From NCBI RefSeq assembly GCF_014284195.1, contig NZ_JACOGC010000002.1, positions 558,001-622,000 of the forward strand: a stretch of DNA of 64,000 nucleotides, in the 5' to 3' direction. This DNA is from Cognatundibacterium griseum. GTDB lineage: Bacteria; Pseudomonadota; Gammaproteobacteria; Burkholderiales; Burkholderiaceae_D. Position 1 is the stretch's first letter, and each line of letters starts with the position of its first letter. The position numbers were made by a program, and so were the translations under genes. The notes under the pieces are model-generated. The model saw only the letters and a list, made by a program, of their open reading frames with translations, made no database searches and was not told where the DNA came from. Shown one piece after another: positions 45,599 to 53,228 of the stretch.

Positions 45599-46588
45599 TC
45601 AGCCTACCAGATGCTTAACGCCATCACGCTCTTCTTGCAGTTCTTTGAGAGTGATGTTGATGCGCTCACGGGAAAATTCGTCAATTTCCAGACCTTGGAC
45701 GATTTTGTATTCGCCGTTTTCGGTAGTCACGGGGAAGCCGAACATCGTGCCTTCAGGGATGCCGTAAGAGCCATCGGAAGGAATGCCCATCGTAGTCCAT
45801 TTGCCGTTCGTGCCGAGTACCCAGTCGCGGACGTGGTCGATTGCTGCGTTCGCGGCAGATGCTGCGGAAGACAGGCCGCGTGCTTCGATAATTGCCGCAC
45901 CGCGCTTGCCGACTGTTGGCAGGAAGACGTCTTTGTTCCAGACCTGATCGTTGATCAGATCTTTAACGGATGCGCCATCAGCAGTTGCAAAACGGTAGTC
46001 GGCGTACATTGTTGGCGAGTGGTTGCCCCATACGCAGAGTTTTTCAATCGCAGCAACTGGCTTACCGATTTTTGCAGCAACTTGAGACAATGCGCGGTTG
46101 TGATCCAGGCGCAGCATGGCAGTGAAGTTTTTCGCAGGCAGATTCGGTGCGGATTTCATCGCGATGTAAGCATTGGTGTTAGCTGGATTGCCAACTACCA
46201 GAACTTTGACGTTGCGGGATGCAACTGCGTCGAGTGCTTTGCCCTGAACGGTGAAAATCTGCGCATTGGCTTCCAGCAGATCTTTACGTTCCATGCCTGG
46301 GCCGCGTGGACGTGCGCCAACCAGCAGGGCAACGTCGATATCTTTGAATGCAGTCATCGGGTCGCTGTGTGCAGTCATGCCAGCCAGCAGCGGGAATGCG
46401 CAATCATCAATTTCCATCATGACGCCTTTGAGCGCTTTTTGTGCTTTTTCGTCAGGGATTTCCAGCAATTGCAGAACAACTGGCTGATCTTTGCCAAGCA
46501 TGTCGCCGTTAGCGATACGGAACAGAAGGGAATAGCCGATTTGGCCGGCAGCGCCAGTTACTGCAACGCGCATAGGGGATTTCGCCAT
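45599..46588 (-). CDS. mdh: Malate dehydrogenase
   Basis: A 329-residue NAD-dependent enzyme that makes oxaloacetate. [25 protein letters not shown] is the nucleotide-binding start; [34 protein letters not shown] and [11 protein letters not shown] contain the substrate arginines and Asp, and the catalytic His lies in [15 protein letters not shown] start at ATG 46588 ([12 protein letters not shown]), with GGAGA about eight bases upstream. It is divergent from gntR and is followed by the CitE-like gene past a terminator. Confidence 0.97.
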   Translation of the reverse strand: MAKSPMRVAVTGAAGQIGYSLLFRIANGDMLGKDQPVVLQLLEIPDEKAQKALKGVMMEIDDCAFPLLAGMTAHSDPMTAFKDIDVALLVGARPRGPGMERKDLLEANAQIFTVQGKALDAVASRNVKVLVVGNPANTNAYIAMKSAPNLPAKNFTAMLRLDHNRALSQVAAKIGKPVAAIEKLCVWGNHSPTMYADYRFATADGASVKDLINDQVWNKDVFLPTVGKRGAAIIEARGLSSAASAANAAIDHVRDWVLGTNGKWTTMGIPSDGSYGIPEGTMFGFPVTTENGEYKIVQGLEIDEFSRERINITLKELQEERDGVKHLVG

Positions 46589-46910
46589 GGTGCATCTCCG
46601 AAGTGGTATGAAAAACAGTGTTGTCGCTATGAATGGCGGCAACGGATAAACGCTTATGATACTGCCGAAAGTACATGCAGTCAGCCAAATTTGCATGAAT
46701 CTATGCGTTCGGGCTTTACATTGCAGAGGTTCGGACTATATTGCTCGATGGGTGTAAAAATCAGTCTTGTTTTACAACCGGTTTTGTTCGTACGGGAGTT
46801 TAGGTGTTGTCCTGTCGCGTGTCAATGACTATCTTATGTCTTATATAAGACATATCAGTTAGCAGTTTGTTGTGGACGACGCGGGTGTTTTTGTGGTGAA
46901 ATTGCAGCCT
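46589..46910. other. 322-bp divergent control region between mdh and gntR
   Basis: No gene is supported here. The only strong signal is the perfect palindrome at 46835-46854, 56 bp before the regulator start. Promoters for mdh (leftward) and gntR (rightward) must lie here, but I see no clear -35/-10 pair. Confidence 0.5.
46835..46854. promoter_or_regulatory. Perfect palindrome, candidate operator of the GntR regulator
   Basis: ATGTCTTATATAAGACAT, extended by one T/A pair on each side, is a 20-bp perfect palindrome. Its position 56 bp upstream of the GntR coding start is right for autoregulation. I found no second copy at the sdhC, gltA, odhA or acnA starts. Confidence 0.6.
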
Positions 46911-47714
46911 ATGACTTCTATCACGCCAAATGCCAATCTTTACCCTGCAAGCGCCATGAGTTCCGGCTCCGGTGTTGCGGCTTCCGTTGCTGGCGCTTCC
47001 CCGACATTCAGTCCTTTGTATCAGCAGATTAAATCACTGATCACCCAGAGTCTTCAATCGGGCGAGTGGAAGCCGGGTGAGCTGATCCCTAGCGAGATGG
47101 AGTTGGCCAGCCGGTTTAAGGTCAGTCAGGGAACGGTGCGTAAAGCCATCGATGAGTTGTCGGCGGAAAATCTTGTGGTTCGCCGCCAGGGTAAGGGAAC
47201 CTTTGTTGCGACGCATCACGAGGCGAGGGCGCAATTCCGTTTTTTGCGGCTGGCGCCGGATGAGGGTGTGCCGCACTATCCGGAAAACAGGATTATCGAG
47301 GTGCGTCGTTTGCGTGCGCCGGCGGAGGTGGCGCGTCTGCTGGAGATTAAGTCGGGTGATTCGGTCGTTTTTATTCGCCGCGTGCAGTCATTTTCCGGCG
47401 TACCGACCATTTTGGATGATCTCTGGCTGCCTGGTTCGATTTTTAAAGGGTTGACGGCGGAAAGGCTGAATGAATACAAGGGGCCAATGTATGGCCTGTT
47501 TGAGACTGAATTCGGAACGCACATGATTCGTGCCTCTGAGCAGATTCGGGCCATCTGCGCGGATGAAACGGTTGCTCAGTTGTTGCAGATCGAAAAGGGG
47601 ACTCCTCTGCTGAATGTGGAGCGGGTTTCTTTCACTTATGGCGATAAGCCGGTTGAATTGCGTCGCGGCTTGTATCTGACGTCGCAGCATCATTATCGAA
47701 ATGAATTGAGTTGA
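46911..47714 (+). CDS. GntR-family (HutC/UTRA) transcriptional regulator
   Basis: A 267-residue regulator with a winged-helix domain at about residues 34-102 (PLYQQIKSLITQSLQSGEWKPGELIPSEMELASRFKVSQGTVRKAIDELSAENLVVRRQGKGTFV) and a UTRA ligand-binding domain to the end (ILDDLWLPGSIF, LLNVERVSFTYGDKPVELRRGLYLTSQHHYRNEL). ATG 46911 lacks a clear Shine-Dalgarno; ATG 46956 is an alternative that trims a low-complexity leader. Placed between mdh and sdhCDAB, it very likely controls TCA genes in response to a metabolite, which is inference from position. Confidence 0.88.
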   Translation: MTSITPNANLYPASAMSSGSGVAASVAGASPTFSPLYQQIKSLITQSLQSGEWKPGELIPSEMELASRFKVSQGTVRKAIDELSAENLVVRRQGKGTFVATHHEARAQFRFLRLAPDEGVPHYPENRIIEVRRLRAPAEVARLLEIKSGDSVVFIRRVQSFSGVPTILDDLWLPGSIFKGLTAERLNEYKGPMYGLFETEFGTHMIRASEQIRAICADETVAQLLQIEKGTPLLNVERVSFTYGDKPVELRRGLYLTSQHHYRNELS

Positions 47715-47827
47715 GTCAAGGACTTGTAATCCCTTTGAGAGGGACTGCGGAATTGCCTGGTAATGCTCTGCGTATATTCCGGATTGGTATTAAGATAGGC
47801 GTATTTTGCAAAAGGCGTGCATTTTTG

Positions 47828-47844
47828 TTGGTGCGTCGCACCAA
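47828..47844. promoter_or_regulatory. 17-bp palindrome upstream of sdhC
   Basis: TTGGTGCG-T-CGCACCAA is a perfect inverted repeat centred 63 bp before the sdhC start. The order GGTGC...GCACC is the reverse of an NtrC site, so I do not assign it to NtrC. It could be an operator for the sdh operon. Confidence 0.5.
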
Positions 47845-47898
47845 AATGAGCGAAAATTGCAGGATTTTTGAACAGACTAGTTAATGGGGAGATTATTT

Positions 47899-48306
47899 AT
47901 GTCTGAAGTAGTGAAGAGCAGGCCACGCTATGGTGTGATGCGCCTGATAGATGCGACCGGCTACCGGTTGCCTCTGGCGGGGTTCGTGTCGATACTGCAC
48001 CGCATCAGCGGTATGTTGATGTTCCTCTTGTTGCCATTTATCCTGTTTTTGCTGGATAAGAGCCTGACATCGGAAGTCTCGTTTGCCGAACTGAAGGCGC
48101 TGACGTCGGGTGTATTCGTCAAGCTGGTCATTCTCGCGCTGGCATGGGCTTATCTGCATCACTTCAGTGCAGGTGTCCGTCATCTGTTTATGGATCTTCA
48201 CTATGGCCTGGATAAGCATACAGCACGTAAATCGGCAGTTGGTGTACTGGCGGTAAGCCTGACTTTGGCTGCTTTGATTGGCTTGAAATTGTTTGGAGTA
48301 TTTTAA
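47899..48306 (+). CDS. sdhC: Succinate dehydrogenase cytochrome b556 subunit
   Basis: A 135-residue three-helix membrane anchor of complex II. RPRYGVMRLIDATGYRLPLAGFVSILHRISGMLMF carries the conserved SxxHRxSG haem/quinone motif; the second haem-region His lies in HHFSAGVRHLFMD. ATG 47899 follows GGGGAGA with good spacing; an ATG at 47884 lies before that site and is unlikely. First gene of sdhCDAB; the stop abuts the sdhD start. Confidence 0.95.
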   Translation: MSEVVKSRPRYGVMRLIDATGYRLPLAGFVSILHRISGMLMFLLLPFILFLLDKSLTSEVSFAELKALTSGVFVKLVILALAWAYLHHFSAGVRHLFMDLHYGLDKHTARKSAVGVLAVSLTLAALIGLKLFGVF

Positions 48307-48675
48307 ATGGCAAATAACAATATTGGCCCCAAGCGTCTAGTCGTTGGCGCTCATTACGGACTGCGTGACTGGCTGGCGCAACGTGTCACGGCGATTGTGA
48401 TGGCCTTATACACAGTTTTGCTGCTGGTGATGTTTTTGACGGGCAGTAATTTCACTTATGAAGGCTGGGCCGGAATTTTCGCTCACCAATGGTTTAAGCT
48501 GGCAACGTTTTCTGTTGTTCTGTGCTTGCTGTATCACGCCTGGGTAGGTATGCGTGATGTCTGGATGGATTATGTAACGCACAACGTGTTTGTGCGTCTG
48601 GTATTTCAGGTTGCCACCATTTTGTGGCTGATCGCTAGTGCTGGTTATGCAGCACAGATTTTGTGGAGAGTGTAA
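48307..48675 (+). CDS. sdhD: Succinate dehydrogenase hydrophobic anchor subunit
   Basis: A 122-residue second membrane anchor with three transmembrane segments. [31 protein letters not shown] is typical of SdhD, and the haem-ligand His with quinone-site residues lies in [15 protein letters not shown]. It starts directly after the sdhC stop and ends two bases before the sdhA GTG. Confidence 0.95.
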   Translation: MANNNIGPKRLVVGAHYGLRDWLAQRVTAIVMALYTVLLLVMFLTGSNFTYEGWAGIFAHQWFKLATFSVVLCLLYHAWVGMRDVWMDYVTHNVFVRLVFQVATILWLIASAGYAAQILWRV

Positions 48676-48677
48676 AA

Positions 48678-50453
48678 GTGGCTGCGATTAAATCCACAAT
48701 TCCTACCCGTCGTTTTGATGCGGTGATTATCGGTGCTGGTGGTTCCGGTATGCGCGCTTCGTTGCAACTGGCTGAAGCCGGCCTGAACGTCGCGGTATTG
48801 TCAAAAGTATTTCCTACACGTTCCCATACGGTTGCTGCTCAGGGTGGTATCGGCGCATCGCTGGGAAATATGTCTGAAGATAACTGGTACTGGCATATGT
48901 TCGACACCGTCAAGGGTGGCGACTATCTGGGCGATCAGGATGCGATTGAATTCATGTGCCGTGAAGCTCCTAAGGTGGTTTACGAGCTGGAGCATTTTGG
49001 TATGCCTTTTGACCGCAATGCCGATGGAACAATCTATCAGCGTCCATTTGGCGGCCATACTGCAAATTTCGGTGAGAAGCCGGTTCAGCGTGCTTGTGCT
49101 GCTGCAGATCGTACCGGACATGCATTGCTGCATACGCTGTACCAGCGCAATGTACGTGCACGTACGCAGTTCTTTGTCGAGTGGATGGCAATTGATCTGA
49201 TCCGCGATCAGGATGGCGATATTCTCGGTGTCGTGGCACTGGAAATGGAAACCGGCGAAGTGATGATTTTGCAGGCGAAAACTACCTTGTTCGCTACAGG
49301 TGGTGCCGGCCGTATTTTTGCTGCTTCCACCAATGCGTTTATTAATACTGGTGACGGTATGGGTATGGCGGCGCGTGCCGGCTTGCCGTTGCAGGATATG
49401 GAGTTCTGGCAGTTCCACCCAACCGGCGTTGCCGGTGCTGGCGTGCTGATTACTGAGGGTGTGCGTGGTGAAGGCGGGATTCTGATTAATAGTCAGGGTG
49501 AGCGTTTCATGGAGCGTTATGCACCGACTCTGAAGGATCTGGCGCCACGCGATTTCGTTTCCCGCTCCATGGATCAGGAAATTAAAGAAGGTCGCGGCTG
49601 TGGTCCGAATAAAGATCACGTTCTGCTGGATCTGCGCCATATCGGTGCTGAGACCATTATGAAACGTTTGCCATCGATTCTCGAGATCGGTCATAAATTT
49701 GCTAACGTTGATGCAACTAAAGAGCCAATTCCGGTTGTGCCGACGATCCACTACCAGATGGGCGGTATTCCGACCAATATTCACGGGCAGGTTGTGGCGC
49801 CGAAAAATGGTTCCAGTGAAATTGTTAATGGCATGTATGCAATTGGCGAGTGCGCCTGTGTGTCCGTGCATGGTGCGAACCGTCTCGGCACGAACTCGCT
49901 GCTGGATCTGGTGGTGTTCGGCCGCGCTGCCGGTAATCACATCGTTGCGACGCACCTCAAGAACAGAGAGCACAAACCATTGCCTGCTGATGCGGCGGAT
50001 GTTGCGATGTCCCGTTTGTCTAAGCTGGAAACATCGAATGGTAGTGAGCGCGTTCAGGATGTGGCAAATGCTATCCGCAAAACTATGCAATACCATTGCG
50101 GCGTTTTCCGTACCGATGAGTTGCTGCAGGAAGGCGTGAAAGAAATCATGGTACTGGACGAGCGTCGTAAGCATGTCTCGTTTAAAGACAAATCCAAAGT
50201 TTTCAATACAGCCCGTGTTGAGGCGCTGGAACTCGATAACCTGATTGAGACAGCCAAGGCAACCATTATTTCTGCTGCGGCACGTAAAGAATCCCGTGGC
50301 GCACATGCTCATCGTGATTACGAAAAACGTGACGACGATAACTGGATGAAGCACACACTCTGGTACTCGGAAGCCAATCGCCTCGATTACAAACCAGTCA
50401 ATACCAAACCGTTGACTGTAGAGACCTTCAAGCCTAAAGCTCGTACATTCTAA
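48678..50453 (+). CDS. sdhA: Succinate dehydrogenase flavoprotein subunit
   Basis: The 591-residue FAD subunit that oxidises succinate to fumarate. [20 protein letters not shown] binds [20 protein letters not shown] carries the His that covalently holds [25 protein letters not shown] and [30 protein letters not shown] are catalytic-region blocks. I start at GTG 48678 ([12 protein letters not shown]), which has GGAGAG about eight bases upstream; a GTG at 48663 would lie inside sdhD. Confidence 0.97.
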   Translation: MAAIKSTIPTRRFDAVIIGAGGSGMRASLQLAEAGLNVAVLSKVFPTRSHTVAAQGGIGASLGNMSEDNWYWHMFDTVKGGDYLGDQDAIEFMCREAPKVVYELEHFGMPFDRNADGTIYQRPFGGHTANFGEKPVQRACAAADRTGHALLHTLYQRNVRARTQFFVEWMAIDLIRDQDGDILGVVALEMETGEVMILQAKTTLFATGGAGRIFAASTNAFINTGDGMGMAARAGLPLQDMEFWQFHPTGVAGAGVLITEGVRGEGGILINSQGERFMERYAPTLKDLAPRDFVSRSMDQEIKEGRGCGPNKDHVLLDLRHIGAETIMKRLPSILEIGHKFANVDATKEPIPVVPTIHYQMGGIPTNIHGQVVAPKNGSSEIVNGMYAIGECACVSVHGANRLGTNSLLDLVVFGRAAGNHIVATHLKNREHKPLPADAADVAMSRLSKLETSNGSERVQDVANAIRKTMQYHCGVFRTDELLQEGVKEIMVLDERRKHVSFKDKSKVFNTARVEALELDNLIETAKATIISAAARKESRGAHAHRDYEKRDDDNWMKHTLWYSEANRLDYKPVNTKPLTVETFKPKARTF

Positions 50454-50465
50454 AGAGATATTGAT

Positions 50466-51176
50466 ATGGCACGTACACTGAAATTTAAAATTTATCGCTA
50501 CGATCCGGATAAGGATGCTAAGCCTTACATGCAAGACCTGGCGGTTGAATTGCAAGACACCGATAAAATGCTGCTGGACGCATTGCAGCGTATTAAGGCA
50601 GATGTTGATGATTCTCTGGCGCTGCGCCGCTCTTGCCGTGAAGGTGTCTGCGGTTCTGACGCCATGAATATCAATGGTAAAAATGGCCTGGCTTGCACGA
50701 CTAATCTGAATGAGCTGACCGAACCTATCGTCTTGCGTCCGTTACCGGGTTTACCTGTTATCCGTGATCTGATCGTGGATATGACTCAGTTCTTCAAGCA
50801 ATATCATTCGATCAAGCCGTATCTGATGAATGATGAAATTCCTCCAGAGAAGGAACGTCTGCAATCTCCTGAGCAGCGCGAGGAGCTGGATGGCCTGTAC
50901 GAGTGCATTCTGTGCGCCTGCTGTTCGACATCCTGCCCATCTTTCTGGTGGAATCCGGACAAGTTCGTTGGTCCGGCGGGGCTTCTGCAAGCGTATCGCT
51001 TTATTGCGGATTCCCGTGATCAGGCAACAGGAGATCGTCTGGATAATCTGGAAGATCCGTATCGCCTGTTCCGTTGCCATACAATCATGAATTGCGTGGA
51101 CGTTTGTCCTAAAGGACTGAATCCGACACGTGCTATCGGCAAAATCAAGGAATTGATGGTGCGCCGGGCCGTGTAA
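50466..51176 (+). CDS. sdhB: Succinate dehydrogenase iron-sulfur subunit
   Basis: A 236-residue electron carrier between FAD and quinone. The [2Fe-2S] cysteines lie in [26 protein letters not shown]; the [4Fe-4S] and [3Fe-4S] cysteines lie in [33 protein letters not shown] and [17 protein letters not shown]. Full length. It is 12 bp after sdhA; two hairpins follow before sdhE. Confidence 0.97.
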   Translation: MARTLKFKIYRYDPDKDAKPYMQDLAVELQDTDKMLLDALQRIKADVDDSLALRRSCREGVCGSDAMNINGKNGLACTTNLNELTEPIVLRPLPGLPVIRDLIVDMTQFFKQYHSIKPYLMNDEIPPEKERLQSPEQREELDGLYECILCACCSTSCPSFWWNPDKFVGPAGLLQAYRFIADSRDQATGDRLDNLEDPYRLFRCHTIMNCVDVCPKGLNPTRAIGKIKELMVRRAV

Positions 51177-51195
51177 TCACGGTCTTGCCCCGGAG

Positions 51196-51216
51196 GCGGC
51201 ACAGCTCTTGTGCCGC
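51196..51216. repeat. GC-rich hairpin downstream of sdhB
   Basis: GCGGCACA and TGTGCCGC pair perfectly around a five-base loop, 19 bases after the sdhB stop. No T-run follows immediately, so it is not a classic terminator. Confidence 0.6.
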
Positions 51217-51259
51217 TTCTATTTCATGCAGTTTTTCTAAAGAATTGCATGAAATAGAA
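51217..51259. repeat. 14-bp inverted repeat between sdhB and sdhE
   Basis: TTCTATTTCATGCA and TGCATGAAATAGAA are exact reverse complements around a 15-base T-rich loop. It directly follows the first hairpin and ends 21 bases before sdhE, so it may affect sdhE-gltA expression through mRNA processing or partial termination. Confidence 0.65.
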
Positions 51260-51280
51260 AGCATCAAAAAGAAAGTAACT

Positions 51281-51562
51281 ATGTCTGAGCTTGCAGTAAA
51301 TTCCCATCAAAGTGACCCAGTGAAGCGCGCACGTCTTCGTTGGCGCGCACGACGCGGATTGTTAGAAAATGATCTGATCCTTACCCGTTTTCTGGACGCC
51401 AATGAGCAATTCATGACGGACGAGGAGGTTGACGCGTTTAGTCGCCTGATGGAGTTATCCGATAATCTGCTGATGGATCTGATTATGGGAAAACAGGAGC
51501 CTTCTGCGGAGGTCGACCTGCCGCAGGTTCATGCATTATTGGCCCGTCTGCGCGCTGCCTGA
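51281..51562 (+). CDS. sdhE: FAD assembly factor SdhE
   Basis: A 93-residue protein of the SdhE/YgfY family that promotes covalent FAD attachment to SdhA. KRARLRWRARRGLLENDLILTRFL contains the RRGxxExD motif with the conserved Glu that contacts SdhA; MELSDNLLMDLIMG follows. ATG 51281 (MSELAVNSHQ) is chosen; upstream residues come from the hairpin region. It lies between sdhB and gltA, as in related bacteria. Confidence 0.95.
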   Translation: MSELAVNSHQSDPVKRARLRWRARRGLLENDLILTRFLDANEQFMTDEEVDAFSRLMELSDNLLMDLIMGKQEPSAEVDLPQVHALLARLRAA

Positions 51563-51626
51563 CTTTGAAACGATTTTTTTTGTGTTTTTTTGATTAACAA
51601 ATCACCTCTTACCAGAAGGAAGAGCC

Positions 51627-52931
51627 ATGACTAATTCTGAAACAAAAGCAACCCTCTCGTTCTCTGATGGTTCCCCATCTTTGGAAATGCCGATCTATAA
51701 AGGATCTATTGGTCCTGATGTGATTGATATCCGCAAATTGTACGGTGCGACAGGTAAATTCACTTACGATCCGGGCTTCATGTCGACCGCAGCATGTAAT
51801 TCGTCCATTACCTATATTGATGGCGATAAGGGCGAATTGTTATACCGTGGTTACCCGATTGAACAACTGGCTGTCAATGGCGGCGATTTCCTGGAAACCT
51901 GCTATCTGTTGCTGAACGGTGAATTGCCAAATGCTGCAGAAAAAGAGAAATTTGTATCCACCGTGACGAAACATACAATGGTGCATGAGCAGATGCAGTT
52001 CTTCTTCCGTGGTTTCCGCCGTGATGCGCATCCTATGTCAGTGCTGGTCGGTACTGTTGGTGCCTTGTCTTCTTTCTACCATGACTCATTGGACATTAAC
52101 GACCCGCATCACCGCGAAGTATCGGCGATTCGCCTGATCGCGAAAATGCCTACGCTGGTAGCCATGGCGTATAAGTACTCGATCGGCCAGCCTTTTGTTT
52201 ATCCACGTAATGATTTGTCCTATAGCGCAAATTTCATGCACATGATGTTCTCCACACCATGTGAAGAATATAAAGTGAACGAAGTTCTGGTTCGTGCGCT
52301 TGATCGCATCCTGATCCTGCATGCAGATCATGAGCAGAATGCATCCACATCTACCGTGCGTCTGGCAGGTTCTTCCGGTGCGAATCCGTTTGCTTGTATC
52401 GCTGCTGGTATTGCATGTCTGTGGGGTCCTGCTCACGGTGGTGCAAATGAGGCAGCACTGAGCATGCTGGAAGAAATCGGCAGCGTCGACAACATTCCTG
52501 CATTTATTGCACAGGTTAAAGACAAAAATTCCGGCGTCAAGCTGATGGGCTTTGGTCACCGTGTTTACAAAAACTACGATCCACGTGCCAAACTGATGCG
52601 TGAAACCTGCTATGAAGTTCTGCAGGAATTGGGTCTGCAAGATGATCCATTGTTCAAGCTGGCAATGGCATTGGAGAAAATCGCGCTGGAAGACGAATAC
52701 TTTGTTTCCCGCAAACTCTATCCTAACGTAGATTTCTACTCTGGTATCGTGCAACGTGCGCTGGGTATCCCGACAGCCTTGTTTACCGGTATCTTTGCGC
52801 TGGCCCGCACAGTAGGCTGGATCGCACAATGGAAAGAAATGATTTCTGATCCTGAGCAAAAAATTGGTCGTCCACGTCAATTGTTTGTCGGTGCGCCAAA
52901 GCGTGATGTTCCTCCGATGGATAAGCGTTAA
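51627..52931 (+). CDS. gltA: Citrate synthase (type II)
   Basis: A 434-residue hexameric-type citrate synthase that joins acetyl-CoA and oxaloacetate. Catalytic His/Asp residues lie in [60 protein letters not shown] and [14 protein letters not shown] 51627 follows AGAAGGAAGAG. It lies 64 bp after sdhE and is followed by a terminator, so it closes the sdh transcription block. Confidence 0.97.
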   Translation: MTNSETKATLSFSDGSPSLEMPIYKGSIGPDVIDIRKLYGATGKFTYDPGFMSTAACNSSITYIDGDKGELLYRGYPIEQLAVNGGDFLETCYLLLNGELPNAAEKEKFVSTVTKHTMVHEQMQFFFRGFRRDAHPMSVLVGTVGALSSFYHDSLDINDPHHREVSAIRLIAKMPTLVAMAYKYSIGQPFVYPRNDLSYSANFMHMMFSTPCEEYKVNEVLVRALDRILILHADHEQNASTSTVRLAGSSGANPFACIAAGIACLWGPAHGGANEAALSMLEEIGSVDNIPAFIAQVKDKNSGVKLMGFGHRVYKNYDPRAKLMRETCYEVLQELGLQDDPLFKLAMALEKIALEDEYFVSRKLYPNVDFYSGIVQRALGIPTALFTGIFALARTVGWIAQWKEMISDPEQKIGRPRQLFVGAPKRDVPPMDKR

Positions 52932-52970
52932 TTTCGCTGTCCAAGTCGTTTGAACGAGGATGAAATGAGA

Positions 52971-52999
52971 AAAGCGGGTCTTTGAGGCCCGCTTTTTTT
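52971..52999 (+). terminator. Intrinsic terminator after gltA
   Basis: AAAGCGGG and CCCGCTTT pair around a nine-base loop and are followed by T residues, 40 bases past the gltA stop. The remaining gap to odhA (about 230 bp) shows no gene and no clear promoter. Confidence 0.88.
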
Positions 53000-53228
53000 A
53001 TTCGCTAAATATGCTATGCTTCGCCTCGAATGTAAATTTTAGATGTTTTTCCGTTTCAGATTCAAACAGTAGATCGTTCCTGATGTATTGTTCGACTCTG
53101 ATATGGAAATAGTTTGAAACCAGCCCTTCCCCCACAACTTGATGTGCAATCCGCTAACCGGTCAGGCCGTGTCGCGGAAGGTTAGATTAACCCGCTAATC
53201 TCGCGAAACGCGAAGAAAGGTGAGCAAG

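Noticed and set aside
47828-47844. NtrC site before sdhC
   Set aside because: NtrC sites read GCACC...GGTGC; here the order is reversed, and no sigma-54 promoter is visible.
48801-50555. 584-codon open frame opposite sdhA
   Set aside because: Antisense to a full-length flavoprotein gene; composition typical of a complement-strand artefact.
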